64,000 bases of DNA from Paratinospora sagittata (taxonomy: Eukaryota > Streptophyta > Magnoliopsida > Ranunculales > Menispermaceae). The notes beneath the pieces were generated by a model, which saw only the letters and a program-made list of their open reading frames with translations, was not told where the DNA came from and did not search any database. Of this stretch, positions 35,761 through 48,452 are shown piece by piece (the first letter of the stretch is position 1; each line of letters opens with the position of its first letter). The position numbers and the translations under genes were made by a program. The DNA lies in the NCBI GenBank assembly GCA_035771175.1, contig CM069594.1:13797670-13861669 (forward strand), written 5' to 3'.

Positions 35761-36913
35761 ACCTGTATTGCATCAAGAACACATCAAACAATAGCTTTCG
35801 AAGTCTACAAAGATCAAGCTCGAAGAAAGAAGACATATCTCATGTCTAATGCATTAGTTTGATCTTTGGTGTGTAGGGTAACCTCTCGATCAAACTCAGC
35901 ACTAAAACTCTGAAAATTGCAAAGTCTTCAAGATCACTTCGATATAGTATTTCATTTTGAAAAAATGTTTTCCGTAAGGTTTTAATCATAATTTCAACGA
36001 GTTTTGAATTATTTAAAAGTGTTTTGAGTCAATGGAATGGTTCTTGAGTGTCAAAATATTAATTTTTCAAAAATAAGGCTATCCAGCAATTTGCCAAAAT
36101 TCTCGAGAAGGCACTAACGCACTATCAGTGTTGATAGCACGTTGATAGGGTTCTATAATAAGACATTTGTTTTTTCTGGAAAATTGTCTATAGCGCGCTA
36201 TCCCCTTTGATGACTCGCTATAAAGCTGTTGCCTTAATCTTTTCATTTTTAGTAAAATGGGCAATAGCGCGCTATAGGCCTTGATAACACGGTATCAGAA
36301 AGTCTAAAAAACTCAAGCTCTTTAGTTTGTGTATATCGACCTGCTATCTGTCAATAGAGAACATGATACACAACCAAATAGCACTCTATCCACGTCTGTG
36401 AACAAAATCAGATATTTCTAACGAGAAAAATTTGGGCACTTCTGCTTGCTCGATTTTTCTATTCCTTACACAGTTTTGCCAGGTTATCTTAATTGAAATA
36501 TGCTCTACGAACACCTAGATGATTCCCTTTGTCTCGCACGCCCAAAACAACTTTAGATTAAACAATGTTTTGAATTCAAATCATTTTGTACTCACTTGCT
36601 CTTTAACCTGCAACTTCTATTTTTATAAAACACTCATTCTCTGATTTTCAAAAATACAACACGCACGATTTTTGTAAGTTAGATTGAGCTTTCCAAAGAG
36701 TTTTTCAAGAGAAGAAAGTAATGATTCTTGCATTTGCCAAAACAAGCTTCGAATTGAATCAAAATTGCAATCTGTCTTGATGATAACGTCATTGTTGAGC
36801 AAGTTCTTCATTTTATCCCTTTTGTGCTTAGATTTGCAGAGGGTATCCATTGTTTTAAACTGTAAGTATATGAAGTGGTCTCGGTATGATAACACATCAA
36901 AAAAGAACACAAC
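35761..36913 (+). repeat. Satellite monomer M32, type B, 1,153 bp
   Basis: gaagaaagaag links its left part to M34-M36. Its right part (gcaatctg, ctgtaag, tatg) differs from theirs. Confidence 0.95.
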
Positions 36914-38067
36914 ACCTGTATTGCATCAAGAACACATCAAACAATAGCTTTCGAAGTCTACAAAGATCAAGCTCGAAGAACGAAAACATATCTCATGTCT
37001 AATGCAGTAGTTTGATCTTTGGTGTGTAGGGTAACCTCTCGATCAAAGTCAGCACTAAAACTCTGAAAATTGCAAAGTTTTCAAAATCACTTCTATATAG
37101 TATTTCATTTTGAAAAAATATTTTCCGTAAGGTTTTAATCATAATTTCAACGAGTTTTGAATTATTTAAAAGTGTTTTGAGTCAATGGAATGGTTCTTGA
37201 GTGTCAAAATATTAATTTTTCAAAAATAAGGCTATCCAGCAATTTGCCAAAATTCTCGAGAAGGCACTAACGCACTATCAGTGTTGATAGCACGTTGATA
37301 GGGTTCTATAATAAGACATTTGTTTTTTCTTCAAAATTGTCTATAGCGCGCTATCCCCTTTGATGACTCGCTATAAAGCTGTTGCCTTAATCTTTTCATT
37401 TTTAGTAAAATGGGCAATAGCGCGCTATAGGCCTTGATAACATGGTATCGGAAAGTCTAAAAAACTCAAGCTCTCTAGTTTGTGTATATCGACCTGCTAT
37501 CTGTCAATAGAGAACATGATACACAACCAAATAGCACTCTATCCACGTCTGACAACAAAATCAGATATTTCTAACGAGAAAAATGTGGGCACTTCTGCTT
37601 GCTCGATTTTTCTATTCCTTACACAGTTTTGCCAGGTTATCTTAATTGAAATATGCTCTACGAACACCTAGATGATTCCCTTTGTCTCGCACGCCCAAAA
37701 CAACTTTAGATTAAACAATGTTTTGAATTCAAATCATTTTGTACTCACTTGCTCTTTAACCTGCAACTTCTATTTTTATAAAACACTCATTCTCTGATTT
37801 TCAAAAATACAACACGCACGATTTTTGTAAGTTAGATTGAGCTTTCCAAAGAGTTTTTCAAGAGAAGAAAGTAATGATTCTTGCATTTGCCAAAACAAGC
37901 TTCGAATTGAATCAAAATTGGAATCTGTCTTGATGATAACGTCATTGTTGAGCAAGTTCTTCATTTTATCACTTTTGTGCTTAGATTTGCAGAGGGTATC
38001 CATTGTTTTAAACTGTGAGTATATGAAGTGGTCTCGGTAAGATAACAACATCAAAAAAGAACACAAC
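36914..38067 (+). repeat. Satellite monomer M33, type D, 1,154 bp
   Basis: cgaaaac / aaagtc start. Private atgcagtag and cacttctatat. Shares aacatggta with M3, M37 and M38. Right part has tggaatctg, atcactttt and ctgtgag. Confidence 0.95.
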
Positions 38068-39221
38068 ACCTGTATTGCATCAAGAACACATCAAACAATA
38101 GCTTTCGAAGTCTACAAAGATCAAGCTCGAAGAAAGAAGACATATCTCATGTCTAATGCATTAGTTTGATCTTTGGTGTGTAGGGTAACCTCTCGATCAA
38201 ACTCAGCACTAAAACTCTGAAAATTGCAAAGTCTTCAAGATCACTTCGATATAGTATTTCATTTTGAAAAAATGTTTTCCGTAAGGTTTTAATCATAATT
38301 TCAACGAGTTTTGAATTATTTAAAAGTGTTTTGAGTCAATGGAATGGTTCTTGAGTGTCAAAATATTAATTTTTCAAAAATAAGGCTATCCAGCAATTTG
38401 CCAAAATTCTCGAGAAGGCACTAACGCACTATCAGTGTTGATAGCACGTTGATAGGGTTCTATAATAAGACATTTGTTTTTTTTGGAAAATTGTCTATAG
38501 CGCGCTATCCTGTTTGATGACTCGCTATAAAGCTGTTGCCTTAATCTTTTCATTTTTTGTAAAATGGGCAATAGCGCGCTATAGGCCTTGATAACACGGT
38601 ATCAGAAAGTCTAAAAAACTCAAGCTCTTTAGTTTGTGTATATCGACCTGCTATCTGTCAATAGAGAACATGATACACAACCAAATAGCACTCTATCCAC
38701 GTCTGTGAACAAAATCAGATATTTCTAACGAGAAAAATTTGGGCACTTCTGCTTGCTCGATTTTTCTATTCCTTACACAGTTTTGCCAGGTTATCTTAAT
38801 TGAAATATGCTCTACGAACACCTAGATGATTCCCTTTGTCTCGCACGCCCAAAACAACTTTAGATTAAACAATGTTTTGAATTCAAATCATTTTGTACTC
38901 ACTTGCTCTTTAACCTGCAACTTCTATTTTTATAAAACACTCATTCTCTGATTTTCAAAAATACAACACGCATGATTTTTGTAAGTTAGATTGAGCTTTC
39001 CAAAGAGTTTTTCAAGAGAAGAAAGTAATGATTCTTGCATTTGCCAAAACAAGCTTCGAATTGAATCAAAATTGGAATCTGTCTTGATGATAACGTCATT
39101 GTTGAGCAAGTTCTTCATTTTATCACTTTTGTGCTTAGATTTGCAGAGGGTATCCATTGTTTTAAACTGTGAGTATATGAAGTGGTCTCGGTAAGATAAC
39201 AACATCAAAAAAGAACACAAC
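38068..39221 (+). repeat. Satellite monomer M34, type B, 1,154 bp
   Basis: gaagaaagaag class. Private cluster of changes between about 38478 and 38556: ttttttggaaa, tatcctgttt and cattttttgt. Shares cgcatgattt with M35. Confidence 0.95.
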
Positions 39222-40375
39222 ACCTGTATTGCATCAAGAACACATCAAACAATAGCTTTCGAAGTCTACAAAGATCAAGCTCGAAGAAAGAAGACATATC
39301 TCATGTCTAATGCATTAGTTTGATCTTTGGTGTGTGGGGTAACCTCTCGATCAAACTCAGCACTAAAACTCTGAAAATTGCAAAGTCTTCAAGATCACTT
39401 CGATATAGTATTTCATTTTGAAAAAATGTTTTCCGTAAGGTTTTAATCATAATTTCAACGAGTTTTGAATTATTTAAAAGTGTTTTGAGTCAATGGAATG
39501 GTTCTTGAGTGTCAAAATATTAATTTTTCAAAAATAAGGCTATCCAGCAATTTGCCAAAATTCTCGAGAAGGCACTAACGCACTATCAGTGTTGATAGCA
39601 CGTTGATAGGGTTCTATAATAAGACATTTGTTTTTTCTGGAAAATTGTCTATAGCGCGCTATCCCCTTTGATGACTCGCTATAAAGCTGTTGCCTTAATC
39701 TTTTCATTTTTAGTAAAATGGGCAATAGCGCGCTATAGGCCTTGATAACACGGTATCAGAAAGTCTAAAAAACTCAAGCTCTTTAGTTTGTGTATATCGA
39801 CCTGCTATCTGTCAATAGAGAACATGATACACAACCAAATAGCACTCTATCCACGTCTGTGAACAAAATCAGATATTTCTAACGAGAAAAATTTGGGCAC
39901 TTCTGCTTGCTCGATTTTTCTATTCCTTACACAGTTTTGCCAGGTTATCTTAATTGAAATATGCTCTACGAACACCTAGATGATTCCCTTTGTCTCGCAC
40001 GCCCAAAACAACTTTAGATTAAACAATGTTTTGAATTCAAATCATTTTGTACTCACTTGCTCTTTAACCTGCAACTTCTATTTTTATAAAACACTCATTC
40101 TCTGATTTTCAAAAATACAACACGCATGATTTTTGTAAGTTAGATTGAGCTTTCCAAAGAGTTTTTCAAGAGAAGAAAGTAATGATTCTTGCATTTGCCA
40201 AAACAAGCTTCGAATTGAATCAAAATTGGAATCTGTCTTGATGATAACGTCATTGTTGAGCAAGTTCTTCATTTTATCACTTTTGTGCTTAGATTTGCAG
40301 AGGGTATCCATTGTTTTAAACTGTGAGTATATGAAGTGGTCTCGGTAAGATAACAACATCAAAAAAGAACACAAC
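39222..40375 (+). repeat. Satellite monomer M35, type B, 1,154 bp
   Basis: gaagaaagaag and cgcatgattt, with private gtgtggggta. Otherwise very close to M34 and M36. Confidence 0.95.
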
Positions 40376-41529
40376 ACCTGTATTGCATCAAGAACACATC
40401 AAACAATAGCTTTCGAAGTCTACAAAGATCAAGCTCGAAGAAAGAAGACATATCTCATGTCTAATGCATTAGTTTGATCTTTGGTGTGTAGGGTAACCTC
40501 TCGATCAAACTCAGCACTAAAACTCTGAAAATTGCAAAGTCTTCAAGATCACTTCGATATAGTATTTCATTTTGAAAAAATGTTTTCCGTAAGGTTTTAA
40601 TCATAATTTCAACGAGTTTTGAATTATTTAAAAGTGTTTTGAGTCAATGGAATGGTTCTTGAGTGTCAAAATATTAATTTTTCAAAAATAAGGCTATCCA
40701 GAAATTTGCCAAAATTCTCGAGAAGGCACTAACGCACTATCAGTGTTGATAGCACGTTGATAGGGTTCTATAATAAGACATTTGTTTTTTCTGGAAAATT
40801 GTCTATAGCGCGCTATCCCCTTTGATGACTCGCTATAAAGCTGTTGCCTTAATCTTTTCATTTTTAGTAAAATGGGCAATAGCGCGCTATAGGCCTTGAT
40901 AACACGGTATCAGAAAGTCTAAAAAACTCAAGCTCTTTAGTTTGTGTATATCGACCTGCTATCTGTCAATAGAGAACATGATACACAACCAAATAGCACT
41001 CTATCCACGTCTGTGAACAAAATCAGATATTTCTAACGAGAAAAATTTGGGCACTTCTGCTTGCTCGATTTTTCTATTCCTTACACAGTTTTGCCAGGTT
41101 ATCTTAATTGAAATATGCTCTACGAACACCTAGATGATTCCCTTTGTCTCGCACGCCCAAAACAACTTTAGATTAAACAATGTTTTGAATTCAAATCATT
41201 TTGTACTCACTTGCTCTTTAACCTGCAACTTCTATTTTTATAAAACACTCATTCTCTGATTTTCAAAAATACAACACGCACGATTTTTGTAAGTTAGATT
41301 GAGCTTTCCAAAGAGTTTTTCAAGAAGAGAAAGTAATGATTCTTGCATTTGCCAAAACAAGCTTCGAATTGAATCAAAATTGGAATCTGTCTTGATGATA
41401 ACGTCATTGTTGAGCAAGTTCTTCATTTTATCACTTTTGTGCTTAGATTTGCAGAGGGTATCCATTGTTTTAAACTGTGAGTATATGAAGTGGTCTCGGT
41501 AAGATAACAACATCAAAAAAGAACACAAC
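40376..41529 (+). repeat. Satellite monomer M36, type B, 1,154 bp
   Basis: Left part matches M35 apart from ccagaaattt (also in M45). Right part switches to caagaagagaaag as in M37 and M38. Confidence 0.95.
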
Positions 41530-42683
41530 ACCTGTATTGCATCAAGAACACATCAAACAATAGCTTTCGAAGTCTACAAAGATCAAGCTCGAAGAACGAA
41601 GACATATCTCATGTCTAATACATTAGTTTGATCTTTGGTGTGTAGGGTAACCTCTCGATCAAACTCAGCACTAAAACTCTGAAAATTGCAAAGTCTTCAA
41701 GATCACTTCGATATAGTATTTCATTTTGAAAAAATGTTTTCCGTAAGGTTTTAATCATAATTTCAACGAGTTTTGAATTATTTAAAAGTGTTTTGAGTCA
41801 ATGGAATGGTTCTTAAGTGTCAAAATATTAATTTTTCAAAAATAAGGCTATCCAGCAATTTGCCAAAATTCTCGAGAAGGCACTAACGCACTATCAGTGT
41901 TGATAGCACGTTGATAGGGTTCTATAATAAGACATTTGTTTTTTCTTCAAAATTGTCTATAGCGCGCTATCCCCTTTGATGACTCGCTATAAAGCTGTTG
42001 CCTTAATCTTTTCATTTTTAGTAAAATGGGCAATAGCGCGCTATAGGCCTTGATAACATGGTATCGGAAAGTCTAAAAAACTCAAGCTCTCTAGTTTGTG
42101 TATATCGACCTGCTATCTGTCAATAGAGAACATGATACACAACCAAATAGCACTCTATCCACGTCTGACAACAAAATCAGATATTTCTAACGAGAAAAAT
42201 GTGGGCACTTCTGCTTGCTCGATTTTTCTATTCCTTACACAGTTTTGCCAGGTTATCTTAATTGAAATATGCTCTACGAACACCTAGATGATTCCCTTTG
42301 TCTCGCACGCCCAAAACAACTTTAGATTAAACAATGTTTTGAATTCAAATCATTTTGTACTCACTTGCTCTTTAACCTGCAACTTCTATTTTTATAAAAC
42401 ACTCATTCTCTGATTTTCAAAAATACAACACGCACGATTTTTGTAAGTTAGATTGAGCTTTCCAAAGAGTTTTTCAAGAAGAGAAAGTAATGATTCTTGC
42501 ATTTGCCAAAACAAGCTTCGAATTGAATCAAAATTGGAATCTGTCTTGATGATAACGTCATTGTTGAGCAAGTTCTTCATTTTATCACTTTTGTGCTTAG
42601 ATTTGCAGAGGGTATCCATTGTTTTAAACTGTGAGTATATGAAGTGGTCTCGGTAAGATAACAACATCAAAAAAGAACACAAC
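41530..42683 (+). repeat. Satellite monomer M37, type D, 1,154 bp
   Basis: ctaatacatta, ttcttaagtg, aacatggta and caagaagagaaag. I see no difference from M38. Confidence 0.95.
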
Positions 42684-43837
42684 ACCTGTATTGCATCAAG
42701 AACACATCAAACAATAGCTTTCGAAGTCTACAAAGATCAAGCTCGAAGAACGAAGACATATCTCATGTCTAATACATTAGTTTGATCTTTGGTGTGTAGG
42801 GTAACCTCTCGATCAAACTCAGCACTAAAACTCTGAAAATTGCAAAGTCTTCAAGATCACTTCGATATAGTATTTCATTTTGAAAAAATGTTTTCCGTAA
42901 GGTTTTAATCATAATTTCAACGAGTTTTGAATTATTTAAAAGTGTTTTGAGTCAATGGAATGGTTCTTAAGTGTCAAAATATTAATTTTTCAAAAATAAG
43001 GCTATCCAGCAATTTGCCAAAATTCTCGAGAAGGCACTAACGCACTATCAGTGTTGATAGCACGTTGATAGGGTTCTATAATAAGACATTTGTTTTTTCT
43101 TCAAAATTGTCTATAGCGCGCTATCCCCTTTGATGACTCGCTATAAAGCTGTTGCCTTAATCTTTTCATTTTTAGTAAAATGGGCAATAGCGCGCTATAG
43201 GCCTTGATAACATGGTATCGGAAAGTCTAAAAAACTCAAGCTCTCTAGTTTGTGTATATCGACCTGCTATCTGTCAATAGAGAACATGATACACAACCAA
43301 ATAGCACTCTATCCACGTCTGACAACAAAATCAGATATTTCTAACGAGAAAAATGTGGGCACTTCTGCTTGCTCGATTTTTCTATTCCTTACACAGTTTT
43401 GCCAGGTTATCTTAATTGAAATATGCTCTACGAACACCTAGATGATTCCCTTTGTCTCGCACGCCCAAAACAACTTTAGATTAAACAATGTTTTGAATTC
43501 AAATCATTTTGTACTCACTTGCTCTTTAACCTGCAACTTCTATTTTTATAAAACACTCATTCTCTGATTTTCAAAAATACAACACGCACGATTTTTGTAA
43601 GTTAGATTGAGCTTTCCAAAGAGTTTTTCAAGAAGAGAAAGTAATGATTCTTGCATTTGCCAAAACAAGCTTCGAATTGAATCAAAATTGGAATCTGTCT
43701 TGATGATAACGTCATTGTTGAGCAAGTTCTTCATTTTATCACTTTTGTGCTTAGATTTGCAGAGGGTATCCATTGTTTTAAACTGTGAGTATATGAAGTG
43801 GTCTCGGTAAGATAACAACATCAAAAAAGAACACAAC
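42684..43837 (+). repeat. Satellite monomer M38, type D, 1,154 bp
   Basis: Appears identical to M37. This marks either a very recent duplication or an assembly effect. Confidence 0.95.
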
Positions 43838-44991
43838 ACCTGTATTGCATCAAGAACACATCAAACAATAGCTTTCGAAGTCTACAAAGATCAAGCTCGA
43901 AGAACGAAGACATATCTCATGTCTAATACATTAGTTTGATCTTTGGTGTGTAGGGTAACCTCTCGATCAAACTCAGCACTAAAACTCTGAAAATTGCAAA
44001 GTCTTCAAGATCACTTCGATATAGTATTTCATTTTGAAAAAATGTTTTCCGTAAGGTTTTAATCATAATTTCAACGAGTTTTGAATTATTTAAAAGTGTT
44101 TTGAGTCAATGGAATGGTTCTTAAGTGTCAAAATATTAATTTTTCAAAAATAAGGCTATCCAGCAATTTGCCAAAATTCTCGAGAAGGCACTAACGCACT
44201 ATCAGTGTTGATAGCACGTTGATAGGGTTCTATAATAAGACATTTGTTTTTTCTGGAAAATTGTCTATAGCGCGCTATCCCCTTTGATGACTCGCTATAA
44301 AGCTGTTGCCTTAATCTTTTCATTTTTAGTAAAATGGGCAATAGCGCGCTATAGGCCTTGATAACACGGTATCGGAAAGTCTAAAAAACTCAAGCTCTCT
44401 AGTTTGTGTATATCGACCTGCTATCTGTCAATAGAGAACATGATACACAACCAAATAGCACTCTATCCACGTCTGACAACAAAATCAGATATTTCTAACG
44501 AGAAAAATGTGGGCACTTCTGCTTGCTCGATTTTTCTATTCCTTACACAGTTTTGCCAGGTTATCTTAATTGAAATATGCTCTACGAACACCTAGATGAT
44601 TCCCTTTGTCTCGCACGCCCAAAACAACTTTAGATTAAACAATGTTTTGAATTCAAATCATTTTGTACTCACTTGCTCTTTAACCTGCAACTTCTATTTT
44701 TATAAAACACTCATTCTCTGATTTTCAAAAATACAACACGCACGATTTTTGTAAGTTAGATTGAGCTTTCCAAAGAGTTTTTCAAGAGAAGAAAGTAATG
44801 ATTCTTGCATTTGCCAAAACAAGCTTCGAATTGAATCAAAATTGCAATCTGTCTTGATGATAACGTCATTGTTGAGCAAGTTCTTCATTTTATCCCTTTT
44901 GTGCTTAGATTTGCAGAGGGTATCCATTGTTTTAAACTGTGAGTATATGAAGTGGTCTCGGGAAGATAACAACATCAAAAAAGAACACAAC
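43838..44991 (+). repeat. Satellite monomer M39, type D, 1,154 bp
   Basis: Left part identical in class to M37/M38 (ctaatacatta, ttcttaagtg). From the middle it has ctggaaaa and aacacggta, then caagagaag, gcaatctg and tctcgggaag. Confidence 0.95.
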
Positions 44992-46145
44992 ACCTGTATT
45001 GCATCAAGAACACATCAAACAATAGCTTTCGAAGTCTACAAAGATCAAGCTCGAAGAACGAAGACATATCTCATGTCTAATGCATTAGTTTGATCTTTGG
45101 TGTGTAGGGTAACCTCTCGATCAAACTCAGCACTAAAACTCTGAAAATTGCAAACTCTTCAAGATCACTTCGATATAGTATTTCATTTTGAAAAAATGTT
45201 TTCCGTAAGGTTTTAATCATAATTTCAACGAGTTTTGAATTATTTAAAAGTGTTTTGAGTCAATGGAATGGTTCTTGAGTGTCAAAATATTAATTTTTCA
45301 AAAATAAGGCTATCCAGCAATTTGCCAAAATTCTCGAGAAGGCACTAACGCACTATCAGTGTTGATAGCACGTTGATAGGGTTCTATAATAAGACATTTG
45401 TTTTTTCTGGAAAATTGTCTATAGCGCGCTATCCCCTTTGATGACTCGCTATAAAGCTGTTGCCTTAATCTTTTCATTTTTAGTAAAATGGGCAATAGCG
45501 CGCTATAGGCCTTGATAACACGGTATCAGAAAGTCTAAAAAACTCAAGCTCTTTAGTTTGTGTATATCGACCTGCTATCTGTCAATAGAGAACATGATAC
45601 ACAACCAAATAGCACTCCATCCATGTCTGAGAACAAAAACATTTATTTCTAACGAGAAAAATTTGGGCACTTCTACTTGCTCGATTTTTCTATTCCTTAC
45701 ACAGTTTTGCCAGGTTATCTTAATTGAAATATGCTCTACTAACACCTAGATGATTCCCTTTGTCTCGCACGCCCAAAACAACTTTAGATTAAACAATGTT
45801 TTGAATTCAAATCATTTTGTACTCACTTGCTCTTTAACCTGCAACTTCTATTTCTATAAAACACTCATTCTCTGATTTTCAAAAATACAACACGCACGAT
45901 TTTTGTAAGTTAGATTGAGCTTTCCAAAGAGTTTTTCAAGAGAAGAAAGTAATGATTCTTACATTTGCCAAAACAAGCTACGAATTGAATCAAAATTGCA
46001 ATCTGTCTTGATGATAACGTCATTGTTGAGCAAGTTCTTCATTTTATCCCTTTTGTGCTTAGATTTGCAGAGGGTATCCATTGTTTTAAACTGTAAGTAT
46101 ATGAAGTGGTCTCGGTAAGATAACAACATCAAAAAAGAACACAAC
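44992..46145 (+). repeat. Satellite monomer M40, type A, 1,154 bp
   Basis: The only type A copy in the second half. It has ccatccatgtctg (CpG loss) and private gcaaactcttc, cttctacttg, atttctataaa and attcttacatt. The last introduces a stop in the minus-strand frame. Confidence 0.95.
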
Positions 46146-47299
46146 ACCTGTATTGCATGAAGAACACATCAAACAATAGCTTTCGAAATCTACAAAGATC
46201 AAGCTCGAAGAACGAAGACATATCTCATGTCTAATGCATTAGTTTGATCTTTGGTGTGTAGGGTAACCTCTCGATCAAACTCAGCACTAAAACACTAAAA
46301 ATTGCAAAGTCTTCAAGATCACTTCGATATAGTATTTCATTTAGAAAAAATGTTTTCCGTAAGGTTTTAATCATAATTTCAACGAGTTTTGAATTATTTA
46401 AAAGTGTTTTGAGTCAATGGAATGGTTCTTGAGTGTCAAAATATTAATTTTTCAAAAATAAGGCTATCCAGCAATTTGCTAAAATTCTCGAGAAGGCACT
46501 AACGCACTATCAGTGTTGATAGCACGTTGATAGGGTTCTATAATAAGACATTTGTTTTTTCTTCAAAATTGTCTATAGCGCGCTATCCCCTTTGATGACT
46601 CCCTATAAAGCTGTTGCCTTAATCTTTTCATTTTTAGTAAAATGGGCAATAGCGCGCTATAGGCCTTGATAACACGGTATCGGAAAGTCTAAAAAACTCA
46701 AGCTCTCTAGTTTGTGTATATCGACCTGCTATCTGTCAAAAGAGAACATGATACACAACCAAATAGCACTCTATCCACGTCTGAGAACAAAATCAGATAT
46801 TTCTCACGAGAAAAGTGTGGGCACTTCTGCTTGCTCGATTTTTCTATTCCTTACACAGTTTTGCCAGGTTATCTTAATTGAAATATGCTCTGCGAACACC
46901 TAGATGATTCCCTTTGTCTCGCACGCCCAAAACAACTTTAGATTAAACAATGTTTTGAATTCAAATCATTTTGTACTCACTTGCTCTTTAACCTGCAACT
47001 TCTATTTTTATAAAACACTCATTCTCTGATTTTCAAAAATACAACACGCACGATTTTTGTAAGTTAGATTGAGCTTTCCAAAGAGTTTTTCAAGAGAAGA
47101 AAGTAATGATTCTTGCATTTGCCAAAACAAGCTTCGAATTGAATCAAAATTGCAATCTGTCTTGATGATAACGTCATTGTTGAGCAAGTTCTTCATTTTA
47201 TCCCTTTTGTGCTTAGATTTGCCGAGGGTATCCATTGTTTTAAACTGTGAGTATATGAAGTGGTCTCGGGAAGATAACAACATCAAAAAAGAACACAAC
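46146..47299 (+). repeat. Satellite monomer M41, type E, 1,154 bp
   Basis: Left part (cgaaatc, aacactaaaa, tttgctaaaa) matches M22. Then ctccctataaag, gtcaaaagag, gagaaaagtg, ctctgcgaac, tttgccgagg and tctcgggaag, largely shared with M45. Private attgcatgaag and catttagaaa. Confidence 0.95.
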
Positions 47300-48452
47300 A
47301 CCTGTATTGCATCAAGAACACATCAAACAATAGCTTTCGAAGTCTACAAAGATCAAGCTCGAAGAACGAAGACATATCTCATGTCTAATGCATTAGTTTG
47401 ATCTTTGGTGTGTAGGGTAACCTCTCGATCAAACTCAGCACTAAAACTCTGAAAATTGCAAAGTCTTCAAGATCACTTCGATATAGTATTTCATTTTGAA
47501 AAAATGTTTTCCGTAAGGTTTTAATCATAATTTCAACGAGTTTTGAATTATTTAAAAGTGTTTTGAGTCAATGGAATGGTTCTTGAGTGCAAAATATTAA
47601 TTTTTCAAAAATAAGGCTATCCAGCAACTTGCCAAAATTCTCGAGAAGGCACTAACGCACTATCAGTGTTGATAGCACGTTGATAGGGTTCTATAATAAG
47701 ACATTTGTTTTTTCTGGAAAATTGTCTATAGCGCGCTATCCCCTTTGATGACTCGCTATAAAGCTGTTGCCTTAATCTTTTCATTTTTAGTAAAATGGGC
47801 AATAGCGCGCTATAGGCCTTGATAACACGGTATCGGAAAGTCTAAAAAACTCAAGCTCTCTAGTTTGTGTATATCGACCTGCTATCCGTCAATAGAGAAC
47901 ATGATACACAACCAAATAGCACTCTATCCACGTCTGAGAACAAAATCAGATATTTCTCACGAGAAAAATGTGGGCACTTCTGCTTGCTCGATTTTTCTAT
48001 TCCTTACACAGTTTTGCCAGGTTATCTTAATTGAAATATGCTCTACGAACACCTAGATGATTCCCTTTGTCTCGCACGCCCAAAACAACTTTAGATTAAA
48101 CAATGTTTTGAATTCAAATCATTTTGTACTCACTTGCTCTTTAACCTGCAACTTCTATTTTTATAAAACACTCATTCTCTGATTTTCAAAAATACAACAC
48201 GCACGATTTTTGTAAGTTAGATTGAGCTTTCCAAAGAGTTTTTCAAGAGAAGAAAGTAATGATTCTTGCATTTGCCAAAACAAGCTTCGAATTGAATCAA
48301 AATTGGAATCTGTCTTGATGATAACGTCATTGTTGAGCAAGTTCTTCATTTTATCCCTTTTGTGCTTAGATTTGCAGAGGGTATCCGTTGTTTTAAACTG
48401 TGAGTATATGAAGTGGTCTCGGTAAGATAACAACATCAAAAAAGAACACAAC
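47300..48452 (+). repeat. Satellite monomer M42, type E, 1,153 bp
   Basis: 1-bp deletion gagtgcaaaat, ctggaaaa, atccgtcaatag and tatccgttg. Private agcaacttgcc. Closest to M47. Confidence 0.95.

Larger units (their letters stand above)
38068..41529. repeat. Run of three near-identical type B monomers (M34-M36)
   Basis: All three are 1,154 bp and carry gaagaaagaag (also in M32), ctggaaaa or its close variant, tatcagaaa, tggaatctg and atcactttt. M34 and M35 share cgcatgattt. M36 differs on its right side by caagaagagaaag, which links it to M37-M38. Confidence 0.8.
41530..44991. repeat. Run of three near-identical type D monomers (M37-M39)
   Basis: All three are 1,154 bp and share ctaatacatta and ttcttaagtg, found nowhere else in the window. 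M37 and M38 look identical along their full length. M39 departs from about its middle (ctggaaaa; later gcaatctg and tctcgggaag), which marks an exchange point. Confidence 0.85.
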
